The notes under the pieces were generated by a model. The model was not told the origin of the DNA. It worked only from the letters and a program-made list of their open reading frames with translations, and did not search any database. A program made the translations under genes and the position numbers. A DNA stretch of 17,452 bases from Microcoleaceae cyanobacterium UBA9251 (GTDB taxonomy: Bacteria > Cyanobacteriota > Cyanobacteriia > Cyanobacteriales > Microcoleaceae), in assembly GCA_003542015.1 (NCBI GenBank), contig DPLL01000184.1:1-17452 (forward strand). Direction: 5' to 3'. Positions 7,655 to 15,140 of this stretch are shown here, one piece after another. Every line of letters starts with the position of its first letter. The stretch's first letter is position 1.

Positions 7655-8083
7655 ATGAAAGATGAATGTTTTGGGATTGTGCCAATTTTTACGAATGAAA
7701 CTGATAGTTTGTTTTTGTTGATTCAACATCAAGCCGGACATTGGGGGTTTCCTAAAGGTCACGCTAATCCGGGGGAATCTGCGATAGAAACGGCGAAGCG
7801 GGAACTTGAGGAGGAAACTGGCATTCGCGATTGTGAAGTGCTTGAGGAGCCTAGTTTTGTGGAGCACTATTCTTTTGTTAAGGAAGGGGAGCCAATTGAA
7901 AAGACTGTTACTTACTTTTTGGCTTTTGTAAATTCGATGGAAGTTCAGTTACAAGCAGAAGAAATTCAAAATTCTGCTTGGATTTGTTTTGAGGAAGCGG
8001 TTAAGCTGATTACTTTTGATGCAAATCGACAAGTTTTGAGGGAAGTTAAAGCATATTTGGACGGGAGGAACGAGAGTTTATAA
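7655..8083 (+). CDS. Nudix hydrolase
   Basis: This 142-aa protein carries a complete Nudix box, G35-x5-E41-x7-R49-E50-x2-E53-E54-x-G56-I57. The acidic residues bind Mg2+ and drive hydrolysis of a nucleoside diphosphate linked to another group. The preceding HWGFPKGH and the small size are typical of the diadenosine tetraphosphate (Ap4A) hydrolase-like branch, but substrate cannot be set from sequence. The ATG has AGGAAAGAG (7639-7647) upstream. The gene stands alone: its neighbours are separated by repeats and 274 bp of non-coding DNA. Nothing is missing or truncated. Confidence 0.92.
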   Translation: MKDECFGIVPIFTNETDSLFLLIQHQAGHWGFPKGHANPGESAIETAKRELEEETGIRDCEVLEEPSFVEHYSFVKEGEPIEKTVTYFLAFVNSMEVQLQAEEIQNSAWICFEEAVKLITFDANRQVLREVKAYLDGRNESL

Positions 8084-8110
8084 ATAGTCCTGGACGCATA
8101 AACTCTATCT

Positions 8111-8131
8111 GTAGGGTGCGCCGCACCTTAC
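8111..8131. repeat. Short hairpin repeat GTAGGGTGC/GCACCTTAC
   Basis: Nine-base arms (one G-T pair) are separated by a 3-base loop. The hairpin lies 28 bp after the Nudix stop codon, but no T-run follows, so an intrinsic terminator is unlikely. GTAGGGTGCG-type hairpins are common dispersed repeats. The rest of the 8084-8357 gap is AT-rich and shows no gene. Confidence 0.55.
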
Positions 8132-8357
8132 CGCTACTTTCGGACGGCACATTATATCAATAAACAACTTTTTAGTCAATCCTATTTTTTTTTGATAATC
8201 GAGTTTAAGAATGCGGATGAGTGACAAAATTATTTCAGCCGGAAATTTGCATAATTTGTTCGCAGCTTCGGGCAGAATTGGCTGAAAAATTGAGATGTTT
8301 TTCAGCAAGATTTCTGATAAAATTCGAGGGTGAGAACAAGTATTTGAAGGTATAGAT

Positions 8358-8807
8358 ATGTCTGAGAAAGATGAAATTGCGGTGTCTAAGACTTTGACAG
8401 CCGAAGAGCAAGCGGTGTGGGATGCTAAGGCTAAAGTTCGGGTGCTGCTGAACTTGTGGGCTTTGGAAGACGAGAAAATGATCGTTAGAAAGGGGGAGTT
8501 AAATAAGCGGATTGTGCGTACTAATGAGACGAGTAAGAACTATGAGGGGGTGATCGGCGAGTTGCAGGAAGCTGGGGCGATCGTCTATTCGCTGTCAAAT
8601 CGGGTGACGCTGGTGGAATTGAGCGCGTGGGGGAAAGAAGTTTTGGCGGATGGCTTGAAAAGTAAGGATTCTCTGTTTGAGTTTGATGGTTCTCAAATTG
8701 GTACGCGGCTGGGAAATGCTTTGTTGAAATGGATTCGGCATCAGGATGGTGCGGTGGGTGTTGGTGTTGAGGCGGGGAAGGGGGATGTCGGGGCGATCGG
8801 AGTTTGA
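8358..8807 (+). CDS. Winged-helix-like small protein upstream of nuclease-helicase
   Basis: This 149-aa protein matches no family I can name. Residues about 22-86 look like a winged-helix DNA-binding fold: helices at 22-36 (AKAKVRVLLNLWAL), 46-53 and 57-73 (ETSKNYEGVIGELQEAGAI), then a beta wing (IVYSLSNRVTLVELS). The C-terminus is rich in Gly, Val and Ala and is probably disordered. AAGG seven bases before the ATG supports the start. It ends 33 bp before the nuclease-helicase in the same direction, so co-transcription is likely. It could be a regulator of that gene or a DNA-recognition subunit; both are inference. Confidence 0.72.
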   Translation: MSEKDEIAVSKTLTAEEQAVWDAKAKVRVLLNLWALEDEKMIVRKGELNKRIVRTNETSKNYEGVIGELQEAGAIVYSLSNRVTLVELSAWGKEVLADGLKSKDSLFEFDGSQIGTRLGNALLKWIRHQDGAVGVGVEAGKGDVGAIGV

Positions 8808-8840
8808 CACATCCTCTGAATTAATTAATTACCAAGAAAC

Positions 8841-11800
8841 ATGAACCATTCCAATTGCGAAACCGATAGCGGCTGGCCCGATCGCGATAGATTTCCGTAT
8901 AACTACGCAAAATCTAGCGTAGGCTCGATTATCGAGAACGATCTGCGCCGCTCAAAAAACCCACTAATTATTACTGGCTACGCTTCACTGGAAAAAATTA
9001 TCGATTTTCTGGCGGATTGTTATAGTAGTTGGCAAAGCAATCCAGATGCTTTCGATCGCATCCGCATTTTGCTCGGCAACGAACCATATCCAACAAAAGC
9101 TCAGGAGTTTCCCACCTCCTACAATTTTTCTCAGGATATAGAAGACTACTGGATGGAGCAAGGTATCTCTATCCGTAAATGTGGGAAAGTTATTGCTGCG
9201 ATCGAGTTACTCCAAAAGGAAATAGTAGAAACCAGGATTGCTAAGGAAAAACCCATCCACGCCAAAATTTATAAGGGAGATAGTGCTATTACCATTGGTT
9301 CTAGTAATTATAGCCAGTCAGGTCTCAGTTCCCAAATAGAAGCAAATGTTAGGTTTCAAAATTTAAAAAAAGAGAAACCACGATTCGATGAAGCTTGTCA
9401 GTTGGCAGAAAAAATTTGGAATTTAGGAAGATGCTACAATGACGAATTAATCGATTTATTAACAAGGCTTCTCAGCTATGAAACCTGGCAAGTAACCTTA
9501 GCAAGAGCTTGTGGAGAATTGCTAGAAGGTGAGTGGGCAAAAAAATACAAACCTACCAATTATTGGAGTGATGAACCTCTGCTTTGGCCATCTCAAGAAC
9601 AGGGAATAGCTCAGGCAATTTGGGTCATTGAAAATGTTGGCAGCGTGCTCGTAGCCGATGCAACGGGTTCAGGTAAAACTCGAATGGGCGTCCACCTAAT
9701 CAAAAATGTAATCAATCATATTTGGGGAACTGGGCGGGTGCGGAAAGGCGATTCAGTGTTAATTTGTCCGCCTAAAGTCCTCAACTCTTGGGAGAAAGAG
9801 ATTGGGAATTGCGAGGGCGCCCATCTCCTGGTTTACTCTCACGGCTCATTGAGTAGTGCCAAATCTAAGAAGCACCAGCATCTTATTGATGTTATCCGTC
9901 GCGGTCAAGTCCTTGCTGTCGATGAAGCGCATAACTTTTTCAACGACAGTTCTAATCGGACGCAGGCACTCTTTAGCAACATTGCTGACTATGTATTGCT
10001 GTTTACAGCTACTCCAATCAACAGAGGAGTCCGGGATTTGCTTTCCATCGTGGAATTGTTAGGAGCTGACAACTTTGATGATGAATTGGTGGAATCTCTT
10101 AAATCGCTATGGAGCCAGCACGAAAAACAGAATGAAAGGATGCCAAAAGAGCTTAGCAATAACCTGCGGAGAGCGATTCAGCAATTTACTGTTCGGCGGA
10201 CAAAAGGTTTGTTTAATAGTATGATAACTCTCGAACCCGAACGTTATAAGAATACGTTGGGTGCTCTATGTCGCTATCCGAAAGAGATATCAAAAGATTA
10301 TGATTGCGGTGAAACTGATGGCGATCGCAACTTAGCCCAACAGATTCGTCAAGCCACTGACAGACTGCGCGGTTTAGTATATCTCAAGGAAATTTCAGAA
10401 CTACCAAAATTTCTTCGCAAGCAAGGCTGGAGCGAAGAAAAGTATCTTGAAGCACGCCTGAAAAGTGCTAAGGTACTGCCTGCTTATCAGGTTATGGCTT
10501 GCTTGCGATCTTCTCGTGCGGCACTGATAGAACATATCTATGGAACCGATCGTGCACAGAACCACTTCGACATTGATCCTAATACCAGAATCAAGAAAGA
10601 CACGGGTAATTTAATCAAAACATTGGAGAAAATATCAGGCGAAACAGCCAAAAACAAGCTGGGCATTAAACTACCTGAATGGCTGAGCGATCCTGCCATA
10701 CATAAAGAAGCTTGTGAGGAAGAAATAGAGGTTTACACAGATATTGCTAATCTATGTGAAAAGATTTCGGACTCGCGAGAAAATACTAAAGCAGCGCATC
10801 TGGTCAAGCTATTAAAGCATCACAAACTGATGATAGTTTTCGATAGTCGTTTGATTACTCTTCATCAGATTAAACATTTCCTTGAAAGAGAAGGGGTTAA
10901 GACGCTGATAGCAACTGGAGATACAACAACAGACTACGATCGGGTTAATGAGTCATTTAAACTTGGTTCCGAGGAATCTAGAGTCATTGGGTTATGTTCA
11001 GATGCAATGTCTGAGGGGGTCAACCTCCAGCAAGCTTCCGCCGTTGTTCAATTGACGATGCCCAGTGTAATTCGCTTGGCAGAACAGCGAATAGGTCGGA
11101 TCGCTCGCATGGACAGTCCTCACCCTGCAATTGAAGTATGGTGGCCAAAAGATAGTAACGAGTTTGCCCTGCGATCTTCGGAGAGCAAATTTGTAGCTCG
11201 CCACAATCTGGTGTCTGATTTGTTGGGGTCAAATATATCACTACCCGATCACTTATCACCGGAGGAAGACACAGAATCATCAGATGAAGCGATTGCATCG
11301 ATGGCAGAACTTGCTAAGAATGAAGAGCAAAGAGCAAGTGAAATCTGGACATTAAACGATGTTTTTGAGCCGGTGCGATCGCTCGTAGAGGACGAGCAGA
11401 GCCTAGTTTCATGCGAAGTCTACGATCAGGTACGAGCAAATAAAGTACGGACTTCTTTGAGTCTTGTTTTCTCTAAAAACGGCTACCCTTGGGCTTTCTT
11501 TGCCATTGCCGGAACAGAATGGGGTTCACCCCGCTGGGTCTATTTCGATTTTTTGGAAGGAAAGCCGATAACTGAGTTGGATTACATTAGTAAAAAACTC
11601 AAAGAAAATCTGGGTGCAGAGGTTAATGATTTTCCGCTAGGAGAAGAAGCTTCTCGATGCCTAGAAGATTTCTTAGGTCAGCTTATGAAGGCAGAAAAAG
11701 AGATGCTACCAAAGAAGAAGCAGCGTGCTCTTGAGCTGATGAAGGAAGTTCTCGAAGAGTACAAGAATAAATCTGTTAAAGACGAAGACAGGGAGCGTGA

Positions 11801-12092
11801 ACAATTGGTTAACGAGTTGCTTTCTCTGTTCAATGAAGTACGATCGATTAGAGAAGTCCCAAGCAGGGAAGTAGATTTAAGCCTTTTAGCCGAGTGTTGG
11901 CTCGATTTAATTCAGCCTAGATGGTTCGAGCGCCTGCAAGAACGCCGTTCTGAACCTCTGCGACTTAAAGACCTTTATCAAAATTTAATTGACGATCCGA
12001 TTCTTACAGAAAAACTCAAAGATGCGCTTAAAGTTGATACAGTCAAACCCCTTGAGGAGCGGATTGTTGCTGCAATTATTGGCGTGCCTTGA
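8841..12092 (+). CDS. HKD (phospholipase D-like) nuclease fused to Snf2-like SF2 helicase
   Basis: This 1083-aa protein joins a nuclease to a DNA translocase. Residues about 25-175 form a PLD-type domain with one HKD motif (H140, K142, D147, then GSSN at 153-156); single-HKD enzymes usually act as dimers. The helicase follows. Lobe 1 has Walker A ATGSGKT (274-280), DEAH (361-364) and motif III FTATP (388-392). Lobe 2 has a GDTTTDYDR region (693-701), motif V around DAMSEGVNLQQAS (721-733) and motif VI QRIGRIAR (749-756). About 320 C-terminal residues, partly charged helix, are unassigned. The order matches the known class of N-terminal PLD domains on Snf2-like helicases. Such fusions occur in defence and repair loci (DISARM uses separate PLD and Snf2 proteins), but the role here is not shown. 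Only a weak ribosome site precedes the ATG. A winged-helix-like gene lies just upstream. No methyltransferase is visible. Confidence 0.9.
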   Translation: MNHSNCETDSGWPDRDRFPYNYAKSSVGSIIENDLRRSKNPLIITGYASLEKIIDFLADCYSSWQSNPDAFDRIRILLGNEPYPTKAQEFPTSYNFSQDIEDYWMEQGISIRKCGKVIAAIELLQKEIVETRIAKEKPIHAKIYKGDSAITIGSSNYSQSGLSSQIEANVRFQNLKKEKPRFDEACQLAEKIWNLGRCYNDELIDLLTRLLSYETWQVTLARACGELLEGEWAKKYKPTNYWSDEPLLWPSQEQGIAQAIWVIENVGSVLVADATGSGKTRMGVHLIKNVINHIWGTGRVRKGDSVLICPPKVLNSWEKEIGNCEGAHLLVYSHGSLSSAKSKKHQHLIDVIRRGQVLAVDEAHNFFNDSSNRTQALFSNIADYVLLFTATPINRGVRDLLSIVELLGADNFDDELVESLKSLWSQHEKQNERMPKELSNNLRRAIQQFTVRRTKGLFNSMITLEPERYKNTLGALCRYPKEISKDYDCGETDGDRNLAQQIRQATDRLRGLVYLKEISELPKFLRKQGWSEEKYLEARLKSAKVLPAYQVMACLRSSRAALIEHIYGTDRAQNHFDIDPNTRIKKDTGNLIKTLEKISGETAKNKLGIKLPEWLSDPAIHKEACEEEIEVYTDIANLCEKISDSRENTKAAHLVKLLKHHKLMIVFDSRLITLHQIKHFLEREGVKTLIATGDTTTDYDRVNESFKLGSEESRVIGLCSDAMSEGVNLQQASAVVQLTMPSVIRLAEQRIGRIARMDSPHPAIEVWWPKDSNEFALRSSESKFVARHNLVSDLLGSNISLPDHLSPEEDTESSDEAIASMAELAKNEEQRASEIWTLNDVFEPVRSLVEDEQSLVSCEVYDQVRANKVRTSLSLVFSKNGYPWAFFAIAGTEWGSPRWVYFDFLEGKPITELDYISKKLKENLGAEVNDFPLGEEASRCLEDFLGQLMKAEKEMLPKKKQRALELMKEVLEEYKNKSVKDEDREREQLVNELLSLFNEVRSIREVPSREVDLSLLAECWLDLIQPRWFERLQERRSEPLRLKDLYQNLIDDPILTEKLKDALKVDTVKPLEERIVAAIIGVP

Positions 12093-12108
12093 AATTGTTT
12101 TACTTTTG

Positions 12109-12192
12109 ACAAATTATGTGGGGCGAATTAAAGGCGAAGATTTAGGGCGCGATCGCTTTTATTTCCGGCGCGATTTACCGCTGGATAGTTGA
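12109..12192 (+). other. Possible C-terminal gene remnant
   Basis: After the helicase stop, one frame reads NYVGRIKGEDLGRDRFYFRRDLPLDS and then a stop (12190-12192). It looks protein-like but has no start of its own, and I do not recognise a family. It may be the tail of a deleted gene or chance, since part of it is built from a HIP1 site (GCGATCGC at about 12151). Confidence 0.25.
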
Positions 12193-12227
12193 GACTAAAC
12201 AAGGGCGATCGCACTTCATCCAATCCC

Positions 12228-12944
12228 CTAAATAGAATCAGGATCTACTCCCAACTCCCGCAACCTCGCCGCCAATCTTTCAGCTTTCTGCAATTGAGCT
12301 TGTTCTGCCTTAACTAACTCCTCTACCAAGGGCGGATTTAGTATTTCATCCACCGATAAAACCAGATTGGGAAATACTACAGACACAATTTCTTGACCGG
12401 GCAAAAAATCTGTCTGCGTGTAACCCTCTTCACCTTCAGTAAATGCTAAAAACCGGACTCTTTGCTTGCCATTTTTCGCGTCAACAATGCAATATTCCGG
12501 GACATTAGCTAGTTCGTACTCCGCTCGTTTAATCACGTAATCTTCCCGGCGATTTTCGCTAACTACCTCTACCACTAACAGCGGCTTTTCATCAAAATCG
12601 AGGATGCCAGCACCAGGCCTAGCAGCAGCTTGTTCTAAAAGACTTTGAGTGCAAACAACTACATCGGGAATGCGGGATTTATCTTCATCTGTTCTCACTC
12701 CCAGACCAGTTTTAACTACTAAATCAAGATTGTGAGCGGCTAGGTAACGCTGCAATTTGTAAACTAAATATTCGCAAATTTTGATGTGTAAAACTGTTGC
12801 TGTTGGTATCGGGATTAATTTGCCTTTGTACAGTTCATATTGTAGCTCGGAATCTGTTTGATAAAATCGGTATTCTTCAAAATTCAAGGTGGGTGAAGGA
12901 TCAATTTGCTTGTCTTCAACAACTGGCACGACAGATTGAGACAT
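12228..12944 (-). CDS. Uma2-family (DUF820) PD-(D/E)xK endonuclease-like protein
   Basis: This 238-aa protein belongs to the Uma2 group, which has a restriction-endonuclease-like fold and is greatly expanded in cyanobacteria. Visible core residues are D94 in RIPDVVVC, E126 in LLVVEVVSE, K139 and Y143 in the following helix, and EYCIVDA (150-156). A C-terminal helix rich in Glu, Lys, Ala and Leu (about 205-232) looks like a coiled coil. The biological role of Uma2 proteins is not settled; many copies per genome suggest mobile or selfish behaviour. The gene is convergent with the nuclease-helicase and has its own promoter (12973-13002). Only a weak ribosome site precedes the ATG. All key residues appear intact. 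Confidence 0.9.
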   Translation of the reverse strand: MSQSVVPVVEDKQIDPSPTLNFEEYRFYQTDSELQYELYKGKLIPIPTATVLHIKICEYLVYKLQRYLAAHNLDLVVKTGLGVRTDEDKSRIPDVVVCTQSLLEQAAARPGAGILDFDEKPLLVVEVVSENRREDYVIKRAEYELANVPEYCIVDAKNGKQRVRFLAFTEGEEGYTQTDFLPGQEIVSVVFPNLVLSVDEILNPPLVEELVKAEQAQLQKAERLAARLRELGVDPDSI

Positions 12945-12972
12945 ATCTTTTCACCGATGTCGATAATATTCT

Positions 12973-13002
12973 ATTATATTCGATTTTAATCTTAACAGTC
13001 AA
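12973..13002 (-). promoter_or_regulatory. sigma70-type promoter of the Uma2 gene
   Basis: On the minus strand TTGACT (12997-13002) is followed after 18 bases by a perfect TATAAT (12973-12978). Transcription would start near 12966, about 22 bp before the Uma2 start codon. The -35 box touches the GATTTTA heptamer array at 13005-13029. Confidence 0.55.
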
Positions 13003-13004
13003 GG

Positions 13005-13029
13005 GATTTTAGATTTTAGATTTTAGATT
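13005..13029. repeat. Heptamer array (GATTTTA)
   Basis: About 3.5 tandem copies of GATTTTA lie here. The reverse complement, TAAAATC, forms another array at 13326-13359. The two arrays lie in opposite orientation on either side of the detached helix-hairpin-helix coding fragment. Confidence 0.85.
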
Positions 13030-13047
13030 GAAGAAGGCGAACTTAGC

Positions 13048-13212
13048 TTAAAATGTAACCCGATCGCGCCATCTCTCTAAAAGCTTGTCCCCAATGCCCT
13101 GAACCCGCGCCACGTCGTCCAAAGAGGTGAAAGGTTGCTGTTTCCTCGCTGCCATAATTCTCTCGGCTAACTTCGGCCCAACTCCTGGCAAAGTATCCAA
13201 TTCTGCCTGACC
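13048..13212 (-). pseudogene. Detached ComEA-like helix-hairpin-helix C-terminus of the HKD lipoprotein gene
   Basis: The minus strand encodes GQAELDTLPGVGPKLAERIM, then MAARKQQPFTSLDDVARV, then QGIGDKLLERWRDRVTF and a TAA at 13048-13050. This is a ComEA-type double helix-hairpin-helix, a non-specific DNA-binding fold. It has no start codon. The first motif of this fold, VNLNTASQ, is the end of the upstream gene (13338-14990). Joining after CA of the Gln codon gives VNLNTASQAELDTLPGVG in one frame, so both pieces were one gene before the 155-bp insertion. It is now probably untranslated. Confidence 0.9.
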
Positions 13213-13366
13213 AATAATTTCAAAGGTGGTACAAGCCCCCGGATTTATTCCTTCGAGGACTCAGGACGGAATCAATCCAAAATCCCAAATCTCAAATCCT
13301 CAAGCCCCCGCATTTATACGTGGGGTAAATCTAAAATCTAAAATCTAAAATCTAAAATCGATTGAC
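13212..13366. mobile_element. 155-bp repeat-rich insertion flanked by TGAC, splitting the HKD-lipoprotein gene
   Basis: TGAC occurs at 13208-13211 and again at 13363-13366, a candidate 4-bp target duplication. Removing exactly 155 bp between them restores the host frame. The insert holds two copies of CAAGCCCCCG (about 13232 and 13302). The second belongs to a CCCCGC...GTGGGG hairpin like an IS200/IS605 end. It also has an imperfect 11-bp inverted repeat (GGATTTATTCC/GGAATCAATCC) and TAAAATC heptamers. It encodes nothing. It may be a MITE-like remnant whose heptamers expanded later. Confidence 0.7.
13326..13359. repeat. Heptamer array (TAAAATC) inside the insertion
   Basis: Four exact TAAAATC units (13332-13359) follow one shortened copy. 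They supply the premature stop codon of the HKD lipoprotein (minus-strand TAG at 13338-13340). Confidence 0.9.
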
Positions 13367-14990
13367 TCGCTGTATTCAAATTAACTAACTTTTTACCAGC
13401 CACAATTTGAGGTTTTGCTGCCTGGTTTTCCCCCGCAATTGTTGAAGATTTTGATGCTGCTTGTAATGATTCGCACTCTTTTTTCCTAGCATCAATTCTC
13501 TGTTTAATTCTGGGAGGAATTCCCAAAATTGCACCTTTGTAAAGCCGATCGAACTCCCGCTCAAAATGGGCCGCAACTGTAGGGCTTTCGTTAGCGGAGC
13601 CCTCGTAGAGGATCGCCAGCAGCGTCTCATCATTCCCATGATTTGCCGCCTCACTCCAGTTGTGAGAGCCTGTAATCACGGTATTTCCGTCTACAACGGC
13701 GAATTTGTGGTGCAGGCGATCGCCCTTTGGTAACACCGGCACTCCCACCGTAGCGATCGGCTTTTTCCAAGGGCGATTATCAGCTTCCAACTGGCAATTA
13801 TCACTCAAAGTCGCCCCCATCATATCCAATCCTTCACTGTAAGAGCGATAAATAAAATTAGAGTCAATTAAAGCTCGCACCGCAACTCCTCGGCTAGACT
13901 CAATTTCTAGAGTATTTGCTAACCGCTGATCCGAAAATACAAACAATGCTAAATCAACGGACTTTTTCGCATTAGCCAAAGTTTTATTAATCCAACCATT
14001 AACGCTTTTTTCCCAAGGTAAGCTCTTGGAAGTCGGCGAAAATTGCACCGCCACAGTTGCATTACCTACTCTGACTTTTTGCACTGGACGAAATGGCTTT
14101 TTAATGCCAAAATTGCTGTCTAGTTTGCCTCCGGGCCCGTCGCCCCACATGATGTTAAATTCTTGAGTAAATAGTTGTGCTAATTGACCATTCTCAATTT
14201 TGAGCAAATTGTTAGCATTGCCGCGACTTGCTGCTGTTTTGAAATCACCATGCACATCACTTGTGGTAAAATTAGCAGAAGTTACGATGACTGTTTTGCC
14301 ATCAATTACTACAAATTTGTGGTGCATCAAACCGCTGCCTTTACTGCCGTCAGCAGTATCATCTATTACCGGAATGCCCGCATTTTTGACAATTACCAAA
14401 GCATCGCCTTCTTTGATTTCCTCTGCACTCAATTTGCCGTCTTTATTTGTATCGGCAAGTTGGACAAATTCGTTGTAGCGATCGCGCTCCCTTTCCGGTA
14501 ATTTCGCCAACTCTTGCGCCGAAAAATCGCTCCAAGGGCGACTATACATATGTTCTACGATCAATCTCACTTTGATCCCCGATCGCTGGCGATCGGCCAA
14601 AACTCGCGCAATACCGGGCAAGCGAAACTCCTGCACCGCTACATCTACCGTCGATTTAGCATCGGCGATCGCCTCCGCGATCAACTTTTCCAAATCGTCT
14701 CCAGGTCTGGTTTGCAGGCGATAAGGCTCTGTATAACTCGAAGTGAGCGACTGGTTAAAGTATACTTGCAACAAAGGGTCTTGAGGCAGCGGAGTCAAAC
14801 TCGGAGGCAAATTTTGGACATCTCCATCTTTTTTGCCACAAGCGACAAGGCACACTGCCAGCAGCGCAGCATAGCACAAACGCAGTAAAGTAAGATAAAG
14901 CACAGCCACAGAAATTGAAAGATTTTTGAGGTTGTTAGTCTCCCCACAGTTCAAACCTATTGGATAATTTGATACTGTCCATGCCGTCAT
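13338..14990 (-). CDS. HKD (phospholipase D-like) lipoprotein with EF-hand, 3' end cut by insertion
   Basis: The 550-aa product has a lipobox LVAC (48-51), so it is probably an exported lipoprotein. Two PLD catalytic motifs are intact: H223-K225-D230 with N240, and H427-K429-D434 with N444. Two HKD motifs in one chain would form one active site, acting on phospholipids or nucleic acids. Between them and the N-terminus is a canonical calcium-binding EF-hand, D180-N182-D184-K186-S188-E191. The end VNLNTASQ is the start of a ComEA-like helix-hairpin-helix; the final SILDFRF is encoded by inserted repeat DNA. The lost DNA-binding tail (13048-13212) suggests the ancestor was an extracytoplasmic nuclease. 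The ATG at 14990 has no ribosome site and gives an unusually long 27-residue lead that may derive from IS-like DNA; GTG codons at residues 28 or 30 are alternatives. The catalytic part could still work. Confidence 0.88.
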   Translation of the reverse strand: MTAWTVSNYPIGLNCGETNNLKNLSISVAVLYLTLLRLCYAALLAVCLVACGKKDGDVQNLPPSLTPLPQDPLLQVYFNQSLTSSYTEPYRLQTRPGDDLEKLIAEAIADAKSTVDVAVQEFRLPGIARVLADRQRSGIKVRLIVEHMYSRPWSDFSAQELAKLPERERDRYNEFVQLADTNKDGKLSAEEIKEGDALVIVKNAGIPVIDDTADGSKGSGLMHHKFVVIDGKTVIVTSANFTTSDVHGDFKTAASRGNANNLLKIENGQLAQLFTQEFNIMWGDGPGGKLDSNFGIKKPFRPVQKVRVGNATVAVQFSPTSKSLPWEKSVNGWINKTLANAKKSVDLALFVFSDQRLANTLEIESSRGVAVRALIDSNFIYRSYSEGLDMMGATLSDNCQLEADNRPWKKPIATVGVPVLPKGDRLHHKFAVVDGNTVITGSHNWSEAANHGNDETLLAILYEGSANESPTVAAHFEREFDRLYKGAILGIPPRIKQRIDARKKECESLQAASKSSTIAGENQAAKPQIVAGKKLVNLNTASQSILDFRF

Positions 14991-15120
14991 GGGAGGGGGC
15001 TTCTTGATTCAAAGTGAGAACCTATTAAATTTATGCAAGGGAATAGATTTTACGTCTTGTAGGACTGCCTCGATGCCGGAAGCATCACTGGTAGGGTAGC
15101 AGCATTCAGGGGCGTGGATC
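14940..15120 (-). mobile_element. Possible IS200/IS605 relic (tnpB tail and right end)
   Basis: The minus strand from about 15120 to 15009 reads as a C-terminal peptide ending GIEAVLQDVKSIPLHKFNRFSL and a stop. It is followed at once by AATCAAGAAGCCCCC and, about 60 bases on, GTGGGGAG. A stop codon followed by AAGAAGCCCCC...GGGGAG is typical of IS605-type right ends. No TnpB core is present, so this would be only a tail. It overlaps the upstream part of the HKD-lipoprotein frame. Tentative. Confidence 0.3.
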
Positions 15121-15140
15121 ATACCCGATACCGCTGCTTT

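Noticed and set aside
12228..12944. Uma2 protein as part of the nuclease-helicase system
   Set aside because: It is convergent, has its own promoter, and Uma2 genes are scattered in high copy in cyanobacteria.
13338..14990. Cardiolipin synthase
   Set aside because: Two HKD motifs fit, but a lipobox, an EF-hand and a former DNA-binding HhH tail, with no membrane domain, fit an exported nuclease-like protein better.
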